From Actinoplanes aureus (lineage in GTDB: Bacteria > Actinomycetota > Actinomycetes > Mycobacteriales > Micromonosporaceae), in assembly GCF_015704865.1 (NCBI RefSeq), contig NZ_JADQTO010000047.1, positions 1-50,001 on the forward strand: a stretch of DNA of 50,001 nucleotides. The letters run 5' to 3'. The notes under the pieces are model-generated. The model saw only the letters and a program-made list of their open reading frames with translations, searched no databases and was not told where the DNA came from. The position numbers and the translations under genes are program-made. Below are positions 15,086 through 26,233 of this stretch, piece by piece (position 1 is the stretch's first letter; each line of letters begins with the position of its first letter).

Positions 15086-16327
15086 TCAGAGCAGGGCGGT
15101 GCGGGTGGCGGGGACGTGGACGAGCAGGCTCTCCGCCTCGCGGGACACCCGCCGGGCGTCGCAGGCGCGGGCCCGCTCGTAGACGGCGACGGTCTGCGCG
15201 GCGATCGCCGGCCAGCTGAAGTCCTGGCGGACGCGGTCCAGGGCGCGCAGGGCGAGCGCGCGGGCGTACTCGCGGTCGGCCAGCACCTCGCCGGTCGCGG
15301 CGGCCAGGGTGGCCGGGTCGCCGGGGAGGAACTTCACGCCGGTCACCCCGTGCTCGACGATCTCGGCGAGGCCACCGGTGTCGGCGACCGCGACCGGGGT
15401 GCCGGCGGCGGCCGCCTCCAGCGCGACCATGCCGAACGGTTCGTAGATGCTGGGCACCACGTAGCAGTCCGAGGCGCCCATCAGCGCGGTCAGCTCGTGC
15501 CCGCCGAGGAACCCGGCGAAGGTCACCCCGGGCGTGGCGACGGCTTCCAGTTCTTCCCGGTACGGGCCGTCGCCGGCGATCACCACGCGCAGGTCCGGAT
15601 GCCGTTCCCGCAGGATCGGAACGGCGGCCAGCAGGTGCTGCACGCCCTTCTCGTAGACGAGCCGGCCGGCGTAGCTGACCAGGGGACCGTCGCCGGCGTA
15701 CCGGGCGCGGGCGGCGGCGACCGCGCGGGGGCGGGACCGCCAGCGCAGCGTGTCGACCCCGTTGAAGACCACGTCGGTACGCCCGGCCGGCACCCCGAAC
15801 AGGCGGCCCACCTCGCGTTTCATGTACGCCGAGCAGACGATCGTGCGGGCCGCCCCGGTCGCCAGCCAGCGCTCGATGTCGTCGATCGTGCGGTTGTGCG
15901 CGGCCGGCAGCCAGCCCTGGTGCCGGCCGGACTCGGTGGCGTGGATCGTGGCGACCAGCGGCACGTCCAGGTGGCTCTGGAGGGTCACGGCGGCGTGGGC
16001 GACCAGCCAGTCGTGGGCGTGCACCACGTCGTACCGGCCGGTGCGGGCGGCGGTGAGCGCGGCCCGGGTGAGTGTGTGGTTGAACGCCATGGCCCAGCCC
16101 AGCAGGTTTCCGCCGGACGTCTCGAAGGCGGGTGGATCGTCGGGGGCGCGGATCACGCGTACCCCTTCGGTGTATTCCTCCAGCAGCGCGCCCGGTGTGT
16201 GCCGGGTGACCACGGTGACCTCGTGCCCGGCCGCCGCCAGGGTGGTGGCGAGCGCGTGCACGTGCCGGCCGAGCCCGCCGATCAGCAGCGGCGGGTACTC
16301 CCACGACAGCATCAGGATCCGGGTCAC
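15086..16327 (-). CDS. GT4-family glycosyltransferase (glycogen synthase-like)
   Basis: A 413-residue GT-B glycosyltransferase. The N-terminus LMLSWEYPPLLIGGLGRHV has the Gly-rich donor loop seen in actinobacterial and archaeal glycogen-synthase-like GT4 enzymes. The catalytic region includes VVHAHDWLVA, the phosphate-binding YAGRLVYEKGV, and the E-x7-E motif EPFGMVALEAAAAGTPV. GTG start at 16327 overlaps the stop of the GH133 gene by 4 bp. The pairing with a debranching enzyme and the divergent treXYZ genes points to alpha-1,4-glucan synthesis or extension, with a nucleotide-sugar donor such as ADP-glucose. The exact donor and acceptor are inferred. Confidence 0.85.
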   Translation of the reverse strand: MTRILMLSWEYPPLLIGGLGRHVHALATTLAAAGHEVTVVTRHTPGALLEEYTEGVRVIRAPDDPPAFETSGGNLLGWAMAFNHTLTRAALTAARTGRYDVVHAHDWLVAHAAVTLQSHLDVPLVATIHATESGRHQGWLPAAHNRTIDDIERWLATGAARTIVCSAYMKREVGRLFGVPAGRTDVVFNGVDTLRWRSRPRAVAAARARYAGDGPLVSYAGRLVYEKGVQHLLAAVPILRERHPDLRVVIAGDGPYREELEAVATPGVTFAGFLGGHELTALMGASDCYVVPSIYEPFGMVALEAAAAGTPVAVADTGGLAEIVEHGVTGVKFLPGDPATLAAATGEVLADREYARALALRALDRVRQDFSWPAIAAQTVAVYERARACDARRVSREAESLLVHVPATRTALL

Positions 16328-18276
16328 AGTGAGTACCCTCGTTTCACTCGCAGGACCTCCGCGACCGAGCGGGCCGAGAACGGGCAGCCGGTGGCCCGGT
16401 GCGGGGCGTCGCCGTCCGCGGTCTCGCTCACCGAGCCGACACCCCACTCCGACAGGTGCGCCTCGAGACCGGTGAGCACACCCTCGGGCGGGCGGCCGGT
16501 GGCGGCGCAGGCGTCGGCGTACGGGCCGATCAGCCACGGCCAGACCGTGCCCTGGTGGTACGCCATGTCCCGGTCGTCCCGCCCGCCGCGGTGCCGGCCC
16601 TGGTAGCCGTACTCGTTCTCGGCGAGGGTGCGCAGCCCGAGCGGAGTGAGCAGCGTCTCCCCGATGGTACGGACGGCGGCGCCGCCGTGACCCCGCATCG
16701 GCGCGTGCGGCAGCGACCAGGCGAGCAGCTGGTTCGGCCGCAGCGACGGGTCGTCGTGGTGTGCGCCGGCCCCGAGCGGATAGGTGGCGGCGGGTCCCTC
16801 GACCACGTCGTACAGCCAGCCCTCCGGTGCCGGGAAGCGGGCGACGAAGGACTCCCGGGCCCGGGCGTGCCGGGCGCGCGGCTCGCCGTCGTCGATCCCG
16901 GCCTCGGCGAGCAGGTCGCACATGGCGGCCAGCGCGTTCACCCAGAGCGCGTTGATCTCCACGGGCTTGCCGATCCGCGGGGTGACCGGCCCGTCACCGG
17001 TCCAGCCGTTCATCCAGCTGCCGGCATCGTGCCCGGCCGGCGGGGACAGGCGCAGCAACTCGTCGGCCGGGTCCACACTGAGCGGCCCACTGCCGGAGAG
17101 CCGGCGCCGCAGCAGGCGGCCGAGCGGCATGGCGAGCTTGGCGGCCAGGTCGCTGTCGCCGGTCCGCGTGACGTGCCGGTCGACGGCGTGCGCCAGCCAG
17201 AGCGGCGAGTCCAGGCTGTCGTGGCGCTGCCACGGCTCCTCGGTCCTGGCGGCCGCGCGGGTCGCCATCCGGGTCCGGCTGATCAGCAGTTCCCGACCCT
17301 CGTCGGCCCGGCCGGTGTCCAGGAACAATCCCTCGTACGCGGTCATCGTGTCGCCGAGGTAGCCACCGAACCACGGGTAACCCGCCACCACGTCCGGCCC
17401 GTCGGGAGCCCGGATCACGAACCTGTCCGCGGCGAGGACGAGCGTTCCGGCGTACCCCTCTGCTTTTGCGGCGGTGACCAGGCGGTGAGCTCGCTCGCGC
17501 TCCGCGGCGATGACCACGGACGCGGCCGGCGGCCGTTCGCTCAGATCGCCGGCCCATGCCGAGATCTCCACCTGCCCGCCCGGCTCGACCTGCTGGAAGA
17601 ACGTCCCGGCCAGGCAGAGGTCCTCGGTGGCGGACAGACCGCGGTCGGCCTCCAAGCGGGCGTGCACGCCCAGGTGCCACCCGCCGCCCGGCTGCCATCC
17701 GGGGCCGGCGAGACGGTACGCGTCCGCCACCACCACGCCGTCGGCCACCGGTTCGACGTTCAGCGGCGGGCCGTCGGCGTGCCGTTCGCCGTGCGCGTCC
17801 CGCCAGGTGCACATGGCCGCGATCGCCAGCCCGACCGGCCCGGGCGCGTTCACCACCCGGTGCACGACGGCGAGCGACGGATAGCCGTGCCGCAGCGCCA
17901 GTTCCCGCTCGATCACCACGTCGCCGATCCGCCACCGCCATCGGGGCAGACCGTCGGCGAGCGTGAACGTCTCCAGGAAGCGGTGCCCGGCCGGATCGAC
18001 GGCACCGGACTCCCACTCGTGTGTGAAGAGCGCCACCTTGGTGCCGGAGTGCAGCGTCACCGTCAGATCAAGGGCAGCAAGGGCGGTGTGACGCACCGAG
18101 TCCTGACCGGAAACGGTCATTAGGGCGTGATAGCGGCGGGTGCGCAGCCCGCTCACGGTTCCCGTTGCATACCCACCGATCCCGTCAGCGACCAGCCACT
18201 CCCGGCCTCCGCCGCCGTCGTCGCTGAGGGAACCGCAAATCTGCGGCCCGAACGTGAACTGATCAGATTGCGGCAC
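16324..18276 (-). CDS. GH133 amylo-alpha-1,6-glucosidase (glycogen debranching)
   Basis: A 650-residue archaeal-type glycogen debranching enzyme. The N-terminal domain (about 1-270) begins with the signature WLVADGIGGYATGTVSG followed by RRYHALM. The C-terminal alpha/alpha barrel holds TPRIGKPVEINALW, YHQGTVWPWLIGPY and GSVSE. Two normally conserved motifs are altered: the usual W-G-R-D-T reads FGGYLGDT, and the usual T-W-M-D-A reads SWMNG. The length is close to that of the family. GTG start at 18276 with GAGG four bases upstream. It is coupled to the glycosyltransferase downstream and divergent from treX. Whether the changed residues affect activity cannot be told from sequence. Confidence 0.88.
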   Translation of the reverse strand: MPQSDQFTFGPQICGSLSDDGGGGREWLVADGIGGYATGTVSGLRTRRYHALMTVSGQDSVRHTALAALDLTVTLHSGTKVALFTHEWESGAVDPAGHRFLETFTLADGLPRWRWRIGDVVIERELALRHGYPSLAVVHRVVNAPGPVGLAIAAMCTWRDAHGERHADGPPLNVEPVADGVVVADAYRLAGPGWQPGGGWHLGVHARLEADRGLSATEDLCLAGTFFQQVEPGGQVEISAWAGDLSERPPAASVVIAAERERAHRLVTAAKAEGYAGTLVLAADRFVIRAPDGPDVVAGYPWFGGYLGDTMTAYEGLFLDTGRADEGRELLISRTRMATRAAARTEEPWQRHDSLDSPLWLAHAVDRHVTRTGDSDLAAKLAMPLGRLLRRRLSGSGPLSVDPADELLRLSPPAGHDAGSWMNGWTGDGPVTPRIGKPVEINALWVNALAAMCDLLAEAGIDDGEPRARHARARESFVARFPAPEGWLYDVVEGPAATYPLGAGAHHDDPSLRPNQLLAWSLPHAPMRGHGGAAVRTIGETLLTPLGLRTLAENEYGYQGRHRGGRDDRDMAYHQGTVWPWLIGPYADACAATGRPPEGVLTGLEAHLSEWGVGSVSETADGDAPHRATGCPFSARSVAEVLRVKRGYSL

Positions 18277-18332
18277 GATGCCTCAATGCTCATTTTGCGA
18301 CACGCCAAACCCCCGGACGGGGAGATATCAGC

Positions 18333-18412
18333 GGCTAACCGGACAGTCGGGCCGACGTTAGCAGTCAGGTCCGCGAGAATGACCACTGACGCGGCCGCGC
18401 AGGGTTAGCCGG
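18333..18412. promoter_or_regulatory. GTTAGC motif cluster in the GH133/treX divergent promoter
   Basis: The 208-bp region between the divergent GH133 and treX starts contains GGCTAACC (18333-18340), its exact reverse complement GGTTAGCC (18403-18410), and a third GTTAGC core (18357-18362). Three copies of a six-base core in so short a region suggest a shared operator for the alpha-glucan and trehalose genes. The regulator is unknown. Confidence 0.35.
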
Positions 18413-18484
18413 TCCCTCTGACGGGCAAGCATGCGCCCGCCGGCCGCGATTAGGCAGCGATCGGCCGAGGGGTGGGAGCACGAC

Positions 18485-20595
<2,111 letters not shown>

Positions 20596-20596
<1 letters not shown>

Positions 20597-22863
20597 TGCC
20601 CCCGAGCAGTACCTATCGAGTCCAAGTCCGCCCCGACTTTCCCCTGCAGGCCACCGCCGAGATCGCTGACTACCTCGCCGACCTCGGGGTGAGCCATCTC
20701 TACTCCGCCCCGCTGCTGACCGCGGCTCCCGGCTCCGAACACGGCTACGACGTGGTGGACCACTCGCAGGTCAGCCCGGCGCTCGGCGGTGCCGACGGCC
20801 TGCGATCGCTGAGCCGCGCGCTCCAGGCGGCGGACCTCGGCCTCGTGGTGGACATCGTGCCCAACCACGCCGGCGTGGCGGTTCCCGCCGTCAACCCCAC
20901 CTGGTGGGACGTCCTGAAAAAAGGTCAGAAATCAGAATTCTCTGGGTTCTACGACATCGACTGGGAGCGCGGGCGGATCCTGCTGCCCGCGCTGGCCGAC
21001 GACCCGGACGCGCTGGACGACCTGCGCATCGAGGACGGCGAGCTGCGGTACTTCGAGAAGCGGTTCCCGATCGCGGACGGCACCGGCGAGGGCAGCCCCC
21101 GCGAGGTCCACGACCGGCAGCACTACGAGCTGGTCAACTGGACCCGCGGCGACTCCGAGCTGAACTATCGCCGGTTCTTCGCGATCGTCGACCTGGCCGG
21201 CCTGCGGGTCGAGGACCCGGAGGTCTTCGACGCCACCCACGCCGAGATCCTGCGCTGGTACCGCGAAGGCATCGCGCAGGGCATCCGGGTCGACCACCCG
21301 GACGGGCTGCGCGACCCCGCCGGCTATCTGAAACGGCTGCGGGAGGCGGCACCGGACGCCTGGATCACCGTGGAGAAGATCCTCGAGCCGGGCGAGAAGC
21401 TGCCGGCCTGGCCGGTCGCCGGCACCACCGGGTACAACGCGATGGCCGCGGTCAACGGCGTCTTCGTGGACACCGGCACCGAGTCGTTCTTCGACACCCT
21501 GGACCACCACCTGACCGGCGGCACGACCTCCTGGCAGGACCTGGTCCACCAGTGCAAGTACACGGTCGCGACCGAGCTGCTCGCCGCGGAGCTCGGGCGC
21601 CTGGCTCGTCTCGTACCGGAGGTCGAGAACGCACCCCGCGCCCTGGCCGAGCTGGCCGCCTGCTTCCCGGTCTACCGCTCCTACCTGCCGTTCGGCTCCC
21701 GCTACCTGGCGCAGGCCCGCAGCGAGGCGGGGCGCCGCCGTCCGCAGATGATCGGCGCGCTCGACCAGCTCACCGCCCGGCTGCGCAATCCGGACGACGA
21801 GCTGGCGGTCCGTTTCCAGCAGTTCACCGGTGCGGTGATGGCCAAGGGGGTGGAGGACACCGCGTTCTACCGCTGGACCCGGTTCGTCGCCCGCAACGAG
21901 GTCGGCAACGACCCGGCGAAGTTCGGCGTCACCGCCGACGAGTTCCACGACGCGGCCGAGGAGTGCCAGCTCGAGTGGCCGGAGTCGATGACCTCCCTCG
22001 CCACCCACGACACCAAGCGGGGCGAGGACGTCCGGGCCCGGCTGGCGGTGCTCTCCGAGGTGCCCGGCGACTGGACCGAGGTGGTGCGCCGGTGGGTCCG
22101 GTTCGCTCCGCTCCCGGACCCGGCGCTCGCCCATCTGATCTGGCAATGCGCGGTGGGTGCGTGGCCGATCTCCCGGGAGCGACTGCAGGCGTACGCGCTG
22201 AAGGCCGCCCGGGAAGCCGGATCGGGTACGAGCTGGCAGCACCCGGACGAGTCGTTCGAGACCACGCTGCGGCAGATGGTCGACAAGATCTACGACGACC
22301 CGGCGCTGCACCGCGAGGTCGCCGATTTCGCCGCGTCGATCACCCCGCCCGGCTGGTCCAACTCGCTCAGCCAGAAGCTGGTGCAGCTCACCATGCCCGG
22401 TGTGCCGGACGTCTACCAGGGCACCGAGCTCTGGGATTACTCGCTTGTCGACCCGGACAACCGGCGCCCGGTGGACTTCGCCGCCCGCCGCGAGCTGCTG
22501 GGCCGCCTGGACGACGGCTGGCTGCCGCCGGTGGACGCGAGCGGCGCCGCGAAAATGCTCGTCACCAGCCGGGTGTTGCGCCTGCGCCGGCAGCGGCCCG
22601 AGCTGTTCTCCGGATACCGCCCGATCTTCGCCGACGGACGGGTGGGTGAGCACGTGCTCGCCTTCGACCGGGGCGGGGTGGTGGCGGTCGCGACCCGGCT
22701 GCCGGTCGGATTGTCACGCCACGGCGGCTGGCACGACACCGCGCTGTCACTGGACGGACATAGTTGGACGGAAGTGTTCACGAATACCAGCTACGGTGGG
22801 AATCGCCTGTCGGTGGCCGAGCTGCTGCAGACCTATCCCGTCGCTCTCCTGGTGAAAGAATGA
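20596..22863 (+). CDS. treY: Maltooligosyltrehalose synthase
   Basis: A 755-residue GH13 enzyme that converts the reducing-end alpha-1,4 bond of a maltooligosaccharide into the alpha-1,1 bond of maltooligosyltrehalose. Family landmarks are the start TYRVQVRPDFPL, the motif SHLYSAPLLTAAPGSEHGYD, the nucleophile in GIRVDHPDGL (Asp about 233), the acid/base in WITVEKIL (Glu about 260), and MAKGVEDTAFYRW further on. The length is typical. ATG start at 20596 overlaps the treX stop by one base, and the stop overlaps the treZ start by 4 bp, so the three genes form a tightly coupled operon. Confidence 0.97.
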
Positions 22864-24590
22864 CTCTCTTCGAGGTTTGGGCGCCCGAGAAACCCGTGCG
22901 ATTGCTGGTCGACGGTGCGGAGCGGGAGATGGAGTCCGGCGACGACGGCTGGTGGCGTCTCGACGTGCCGACCGCGTCCCCGGGCAGTGACTACGCGTTC
23001 GTTCTCCCCGGTGCCGACAGCCCGCTGCCCGACCCGCGATCGTCCTGGCAGCCGCAGGGGGTGCACGGTCCCAGCCGGGTCTACGACCACTCCGCCTTCA
23101 CCTGGACCGATCAGGCGTGGACCGGTCGCCAGCTGCCCGGCTCGGTCCTCTACGAGCTGCACATCGGCACCTTCACCCCGGAGGGCACGTTCGACGCGGC
23201 GATCGAGCGGCTCGATCACCTCGTCGAGCTCGGCATCGACCTGGTCGAGCTGCTGCCGGTCAACGCGTTCAACGGCACCTACAACTGGGGTTACGACGGC
23301 GTCTGCTGGTTCGCGCCGCACGAGGCGTACGGCGGGCCGGACGGGCTGAAACGCTTCGTCGACGCGGCACACGGCAAGGGCCTCGGCGTGGTGCTGGACG
23401 TGGTCTACAACCACTTCGGCCCGAGTGGGGCGTACGCACCGATGTTCGCGCCCTACCTGAGCACCGGCAGCAACACCTGGGGCAGCTCGCTGAACCTGGA
23501 CGGGCCCGAGGCCGGCGGGGTGCGCCGCTACATCATCGACAGCGTGCTGATGTGGCTGCGTGACTACCACGTCGACGGCCTGCGGCTGGACGCCGTGCAC
23601 GCGCTGCACGACGACGGCGCGGTGCACCTGCTGGAGCAGATGGCGGTCGAGGTCGAGTCGCTCTCCACCGGCCTGGGCCGCCCGCTGTCGCTGATCGCCG
23701 AGTCCGACCTGAACGACCCGAAACTGATCACCCCGCGCGAGGCCGGAGGCTACGGCCTGCACGCTCAGTGGGACGACGACGTGCACCACGCCCTGCACGC
23801 ACTGGTGACCGGGGAACGGCAGGGCTATTACGGGGACTTCGGCTCGCTGGACTGTCTGCGTACCGTGCTCGAAGGTGCCTTCTTCCACGCCGGCACCTGG
23901 TCCAGCTTCCGCGGGCGGCGGCACGGCCGCCCGGTGGACCGGCAGCGCGTTCCCGGCCACCGGTTCGTGGCCTTCCTGCAGAACCACGACCAGATCGGCA
24001 ACCGGGCGGTCGGCGACCGCCTCACCGCCACGCTCTCGCCCGCCCTGCTCAAGGTCGCCGCCACCCTGCTGCTCACCTCGCCGTTCACGCCCATGCTGTT
24101 CATGGGGGAGGAGTGGGCGGCGAGCAGTCCCTGGCAGTTCTTCACCAGCCACCCGGAGCCGGAACTGGCGGCCGCGGTGCAGACCGGACGGCGCAGCGAG
24201 TTCGCCCGGCACGGCTGGGCCGAGGCGGATGTGCCGGACCCGCAGGACCCGGCCACCTTCGAGCGTTCCAAGCTGGACTGGTCGGAGCTCGCCAAGCCGG
24301 AACACGCCTCGATGCTGGCCTTCTACCGGGAGCTGATCGCGCTGCGCCGCAGCGTGCCGGACCTGTCCGACCCGTGGCTGTCCGGCGTCGAGGTCTGGCA
24401 CGGCGACCAGCACGTGGTGATCCGGCGCGGCTCGCACGTGGTCGCGGCGAACCTGGCCGGGACGCCGCAGACGGTCAGCATCCGGTCGCTGCCCCGCTCG
24501 GTGCTGCTCGCCACCGCGCCCGGCGTGGTGGTCGAGCGGGACCGGCTGGTCCTGCCGCCGGAGAGCGCGGCGGTCGTATCGGTTCGCTGA
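22860..24590 (+). CDS. treZ: Maltooligosyltrehalose trehalohydrolase
   Basis: A 576-residue GH13 enzyme that releases free trehalose from maltooligosyltrehalose, the last step of the TreY-TreZ route. An N-terminal CBM48-like domain (about 1-90) is followed by YELHIGTFTPEGTFDAAIE, typical of TreZ. The nucleophile is in GLRLDAVHAL (Asp about 244), the acid/base in LIAESDLND (Glu about 281), and the third Asp in FLQNHDQIGNR. ATG start at 22860 overlaps the treY stop by 4 bp. Normal family length. The pathway probably provides trehalose for osmotic or desiccation stress or spore reserves. Confidence 0.97.
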   Translation: MTLFEVWAPEKPVRLLVDGAEREMESGDDGWWRLDVPTASPGSDYAFVLPGADSPLPDPRSSWQPQGVHGPSRVYDHSAFTWTDQAWTGRQLPGSVLYELHIGTFTPEGTFDAAIERLDHLVELGIDLVELLPVNAFNGTYNWGYDGVCWFAPHEAYGGPDGLKRFVDAAHGKGLGVVLDVVYNHFGPSGAYAPMFAPYLSTGSNTWGSSLNLDGPEAGGVRRYIIDSVLMWLRDYHVDGLRLDAVHALHDDGAVHLLEQMAVEVESLSTGLGRPLSLIAESDLNDPKLITPREAGGYGLHAQWDDDVHHALHALVTGERQGYYGDFGSLDCLRTVLEGAFFHAGTWSSFRGRRHGRPVDRQRVPGHRFVAFLQNHDQIGNRAVGDRLTATLSPALLKVAATLLLTSPFTPMLFMGEEWAASSPWQFFTSHPEPELAAAVQTGRRSEFARHGWAEADVPDPQDPATFERSKLDWSELAKPEHASMLAFYRELIALRRSVPDLSDPWLSGVEVWHGDQHVVIRRGSHVVAANLAGTPQTVSIRSLPRSVLLATAPGVVVERDRLVLPPESAAVVSVR

Positions 24591-24617
24591 CTTTCCGCCG
24601 TCGGCCATCATGTGTTC

Positions 24618-24992
24618 ATGAGCGCCTGGAAGCGGAAACGGTCGCGGCGGAGGAAGTGGCGGAAGCGGGACTTCTGCGACGTGCCGGCGTGTGATTGCGA
24701 CATCCCCGGATGCGACTGTTTCTCGCTGAGCATGATGCTCCGGTTCACGGCGGTGCTGGCGCGTACCCCCGGAAGTGGCCGGGCGGAACGGGCCGTGACC
24801 GGCGCGATCCGCGGTTATCGCCGGGTCTCCCCGCACCTGCCCACCCGGTGCCGGTACGAGCCGACCTGTAGCGCGTACGCGTTGACGGCGATCGAGCGGC
24901 ACGGATTGCGTACCGGCCTGCGGCTGACCGCGGCCCGGCTGGCGCGGTGCCGGCCAGGTGTCCCGTTCGGTACCGGGGATCCCGTCCCCTGA
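24618..24992 (+). CDS. YidD-family membrane insertion efficiency factor (orphan copy)
   Basis: A 124-residue protein whose C-terminal two thirds is a YidD (DUF37) domain: IRGYRRVSPHLPTRCRYEP then TCSAYALTAIERHG, ending RLTAARLARCRPG and DPVP. YidD normally helps YidC insert membrane proteins and is encoded between rnpA and yidC near the origin. This copy sits after treZ, away from those genes. Its N-terminus is unusual: a very basic stretch of Lys/Arg followed by a Cys-rich segment CDVPACDCDIPGCDC that could bind metal. No good ribosome binding site is visible; the ATG at 24618 and a GTG at 24612 are both possible. It lies 27 bp after treZ and 47 bp before the solute-binding gene. Confidence 0.85.
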   Translation: MSAWKRKRSRRRKWRKRDFCDVPACDCDIPGCDCFSLSMMLRFTAVLARTPGSGRAERAVTGAIRGYRRVSPHLPTRCRYEPTCSAYALTAIERHGLRTGLRLTAARLARCRPGVPFGTGDPVP

Positions 24993-25039
24993 GATCCTGG
25001 TGCACCATGACTCCCTGAGGCGACGGACAGAGGGAGCCG

Positions 25040-26233
25040 ATGGGCGACAGGGACACGGATGACGACGAGGCGGCCTGGCCCGCCCAGCCAGCTCCGACGG
25101 AACCGGCGGGCGTGCGTGGGCTGCGCTGGCCGCGCCAGTGGAGCGGTGATCTGGGCTGGGGACTCCGCCGCCGGGTGGAACCCGCGCCGGTCACCGTCGA
25201 GGAGATCGCCTCCCGCGACATCGCCGAGCAGGAGGTCCTGGAAGAGGTCATCTCCGAGATCGAGCACCGGTCGATCGTCGACGGGGAGTACCGGTTCAAG
25301 GCGTGGCGGCTCGCCGGTCTGGGACTGCTGATCGTCCTGACCCTGGCGGTGACGCTGGGACGGCTGCTGGTCGGCGGACCGCCGTCGGTGGCCGAACTGC
25401 GGGCGCAGGCCGGCGTGGACGACTGGACCGAACTGGCCATCGGGGTGAAGGACGACCAGTTCGGTACGGCCTACCGCGATCCGGCGACCGGCGTCTGGTC
25501 GGGGTTCGACATCGACATCGCGTACATGATCGCGGAGGATCTCGGGTTCCGCCGCGACGACGTCCGGTTCTACGGGCTGGAGAGCGAGGACCGGGCCCGG
25601 ATGCAGGCGACCGAGCCGGGCGGCGACAAGCGCGTACCGGTGCAGCTCGTGATCGCCAGTTACAGCATCACGCCGGCCCGTGAGGCGATGGCCGGGGTGA
25701 CCTTCTCGCAGGGCTACCTGGACACCGAGCAGTCGGTGGCGACGCTTACCGAGCATGCCCCGGTGTCGGCGCTGGAGGATCTGGCCGGCAAGGAGGTCTG
25801 CACCCTCTCCACCGCCACCAGCCAGTCCGCCCTGGTCAACTTCAAGGCCGTGGTGGTCCAGAAGAACCGGGTGCGGGAGTGCTTCGAGCTGCTCGACGCG
25901 GGCGAGGTCGAAGCGGTGAGCACCGATGCCGCCATCCTGGCCGGCTACAAGCACCGGTTCCCCGACAAGTACGCGCATTGGGACCTCGGCCTGGACGCGA
26001 CCGAACGCTGGGGGGTCAACGTCGGTGAGAACCCGGCCCTCAAGACGCTCGTCGACCTCACGCTGTACCGCTCCTACATCGACCCGCAGGACGGCCGGTG
26101 GGAGGAGGCCTGGCAGGACAACTTCCAGGTCGAGCTGAAGGAGAACGGCACGACGCCGATCGCGATCGCCGAGCAGCCACGGGTGGAACGTCCGGACGTC
26201 CGTCAGCTTCCGTGGGAGAACCTGCTGGGATGA
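25040..26233 (+). CDS. Membrane-anchored amino-acid-binding (SBP_bac_3-like) sensor protein
   Basis: A 397-residue protein with an unusual layout. Residues 1-85 form an acidic cytoplasmic region with the helix VTVEEIASRDIAEQEVLEEV; residues about 87-110 are one membrane helix; the rest is an extracytoplasmic solute-binding domain of the polar amino acid family, recognisable by LAIGVKDDQFGTAYRDPATG and GFDIDIAYMIAEDLGF. A normal transporter-binding protein would be a lipoprotein or secreted, with no cytoplasmic part, and no ABC permease or ATPase is encoded here. The stop overlaps the start of the next gene by 4 bp. I infer a ligand-sensing role, probably for an amino acid. Confidence 0.8.
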   Translation: MGDRDTDDDEAAWPAQPAPTEPAGVRGLRWPRQWSGDLGWGLRRRVEPAPVTVEEIASRDIAEQEVLEEVISEIEHRSIVDGEYRFKAWRLAGLGLLIVLTLAVTLGRLLVGGPPSVAELRAQAGVDDWTELAIGVKDDQFGTAYRDPATGVWSGFDIDIAYMIAEDLGFRRDDVRFYGLESEDRARMQATEPGGDKRVPVQLVIASYSITPAREAMAGVTFSQGYLDTEQSVATLTEHAPVSALEDLAGKEVCTLSTATSQSALVNFKAVVVQKNRVRECFELLDAGEVEAVSTDAAILAGYKHRFPDKYAHWDLGLDATERWGVNVGENPALKTLVDLTLYRSYIDPQDGRWEEAWQDNFQVELKENGTTPIAIAEQPRVERPDVRQLPWENLLG

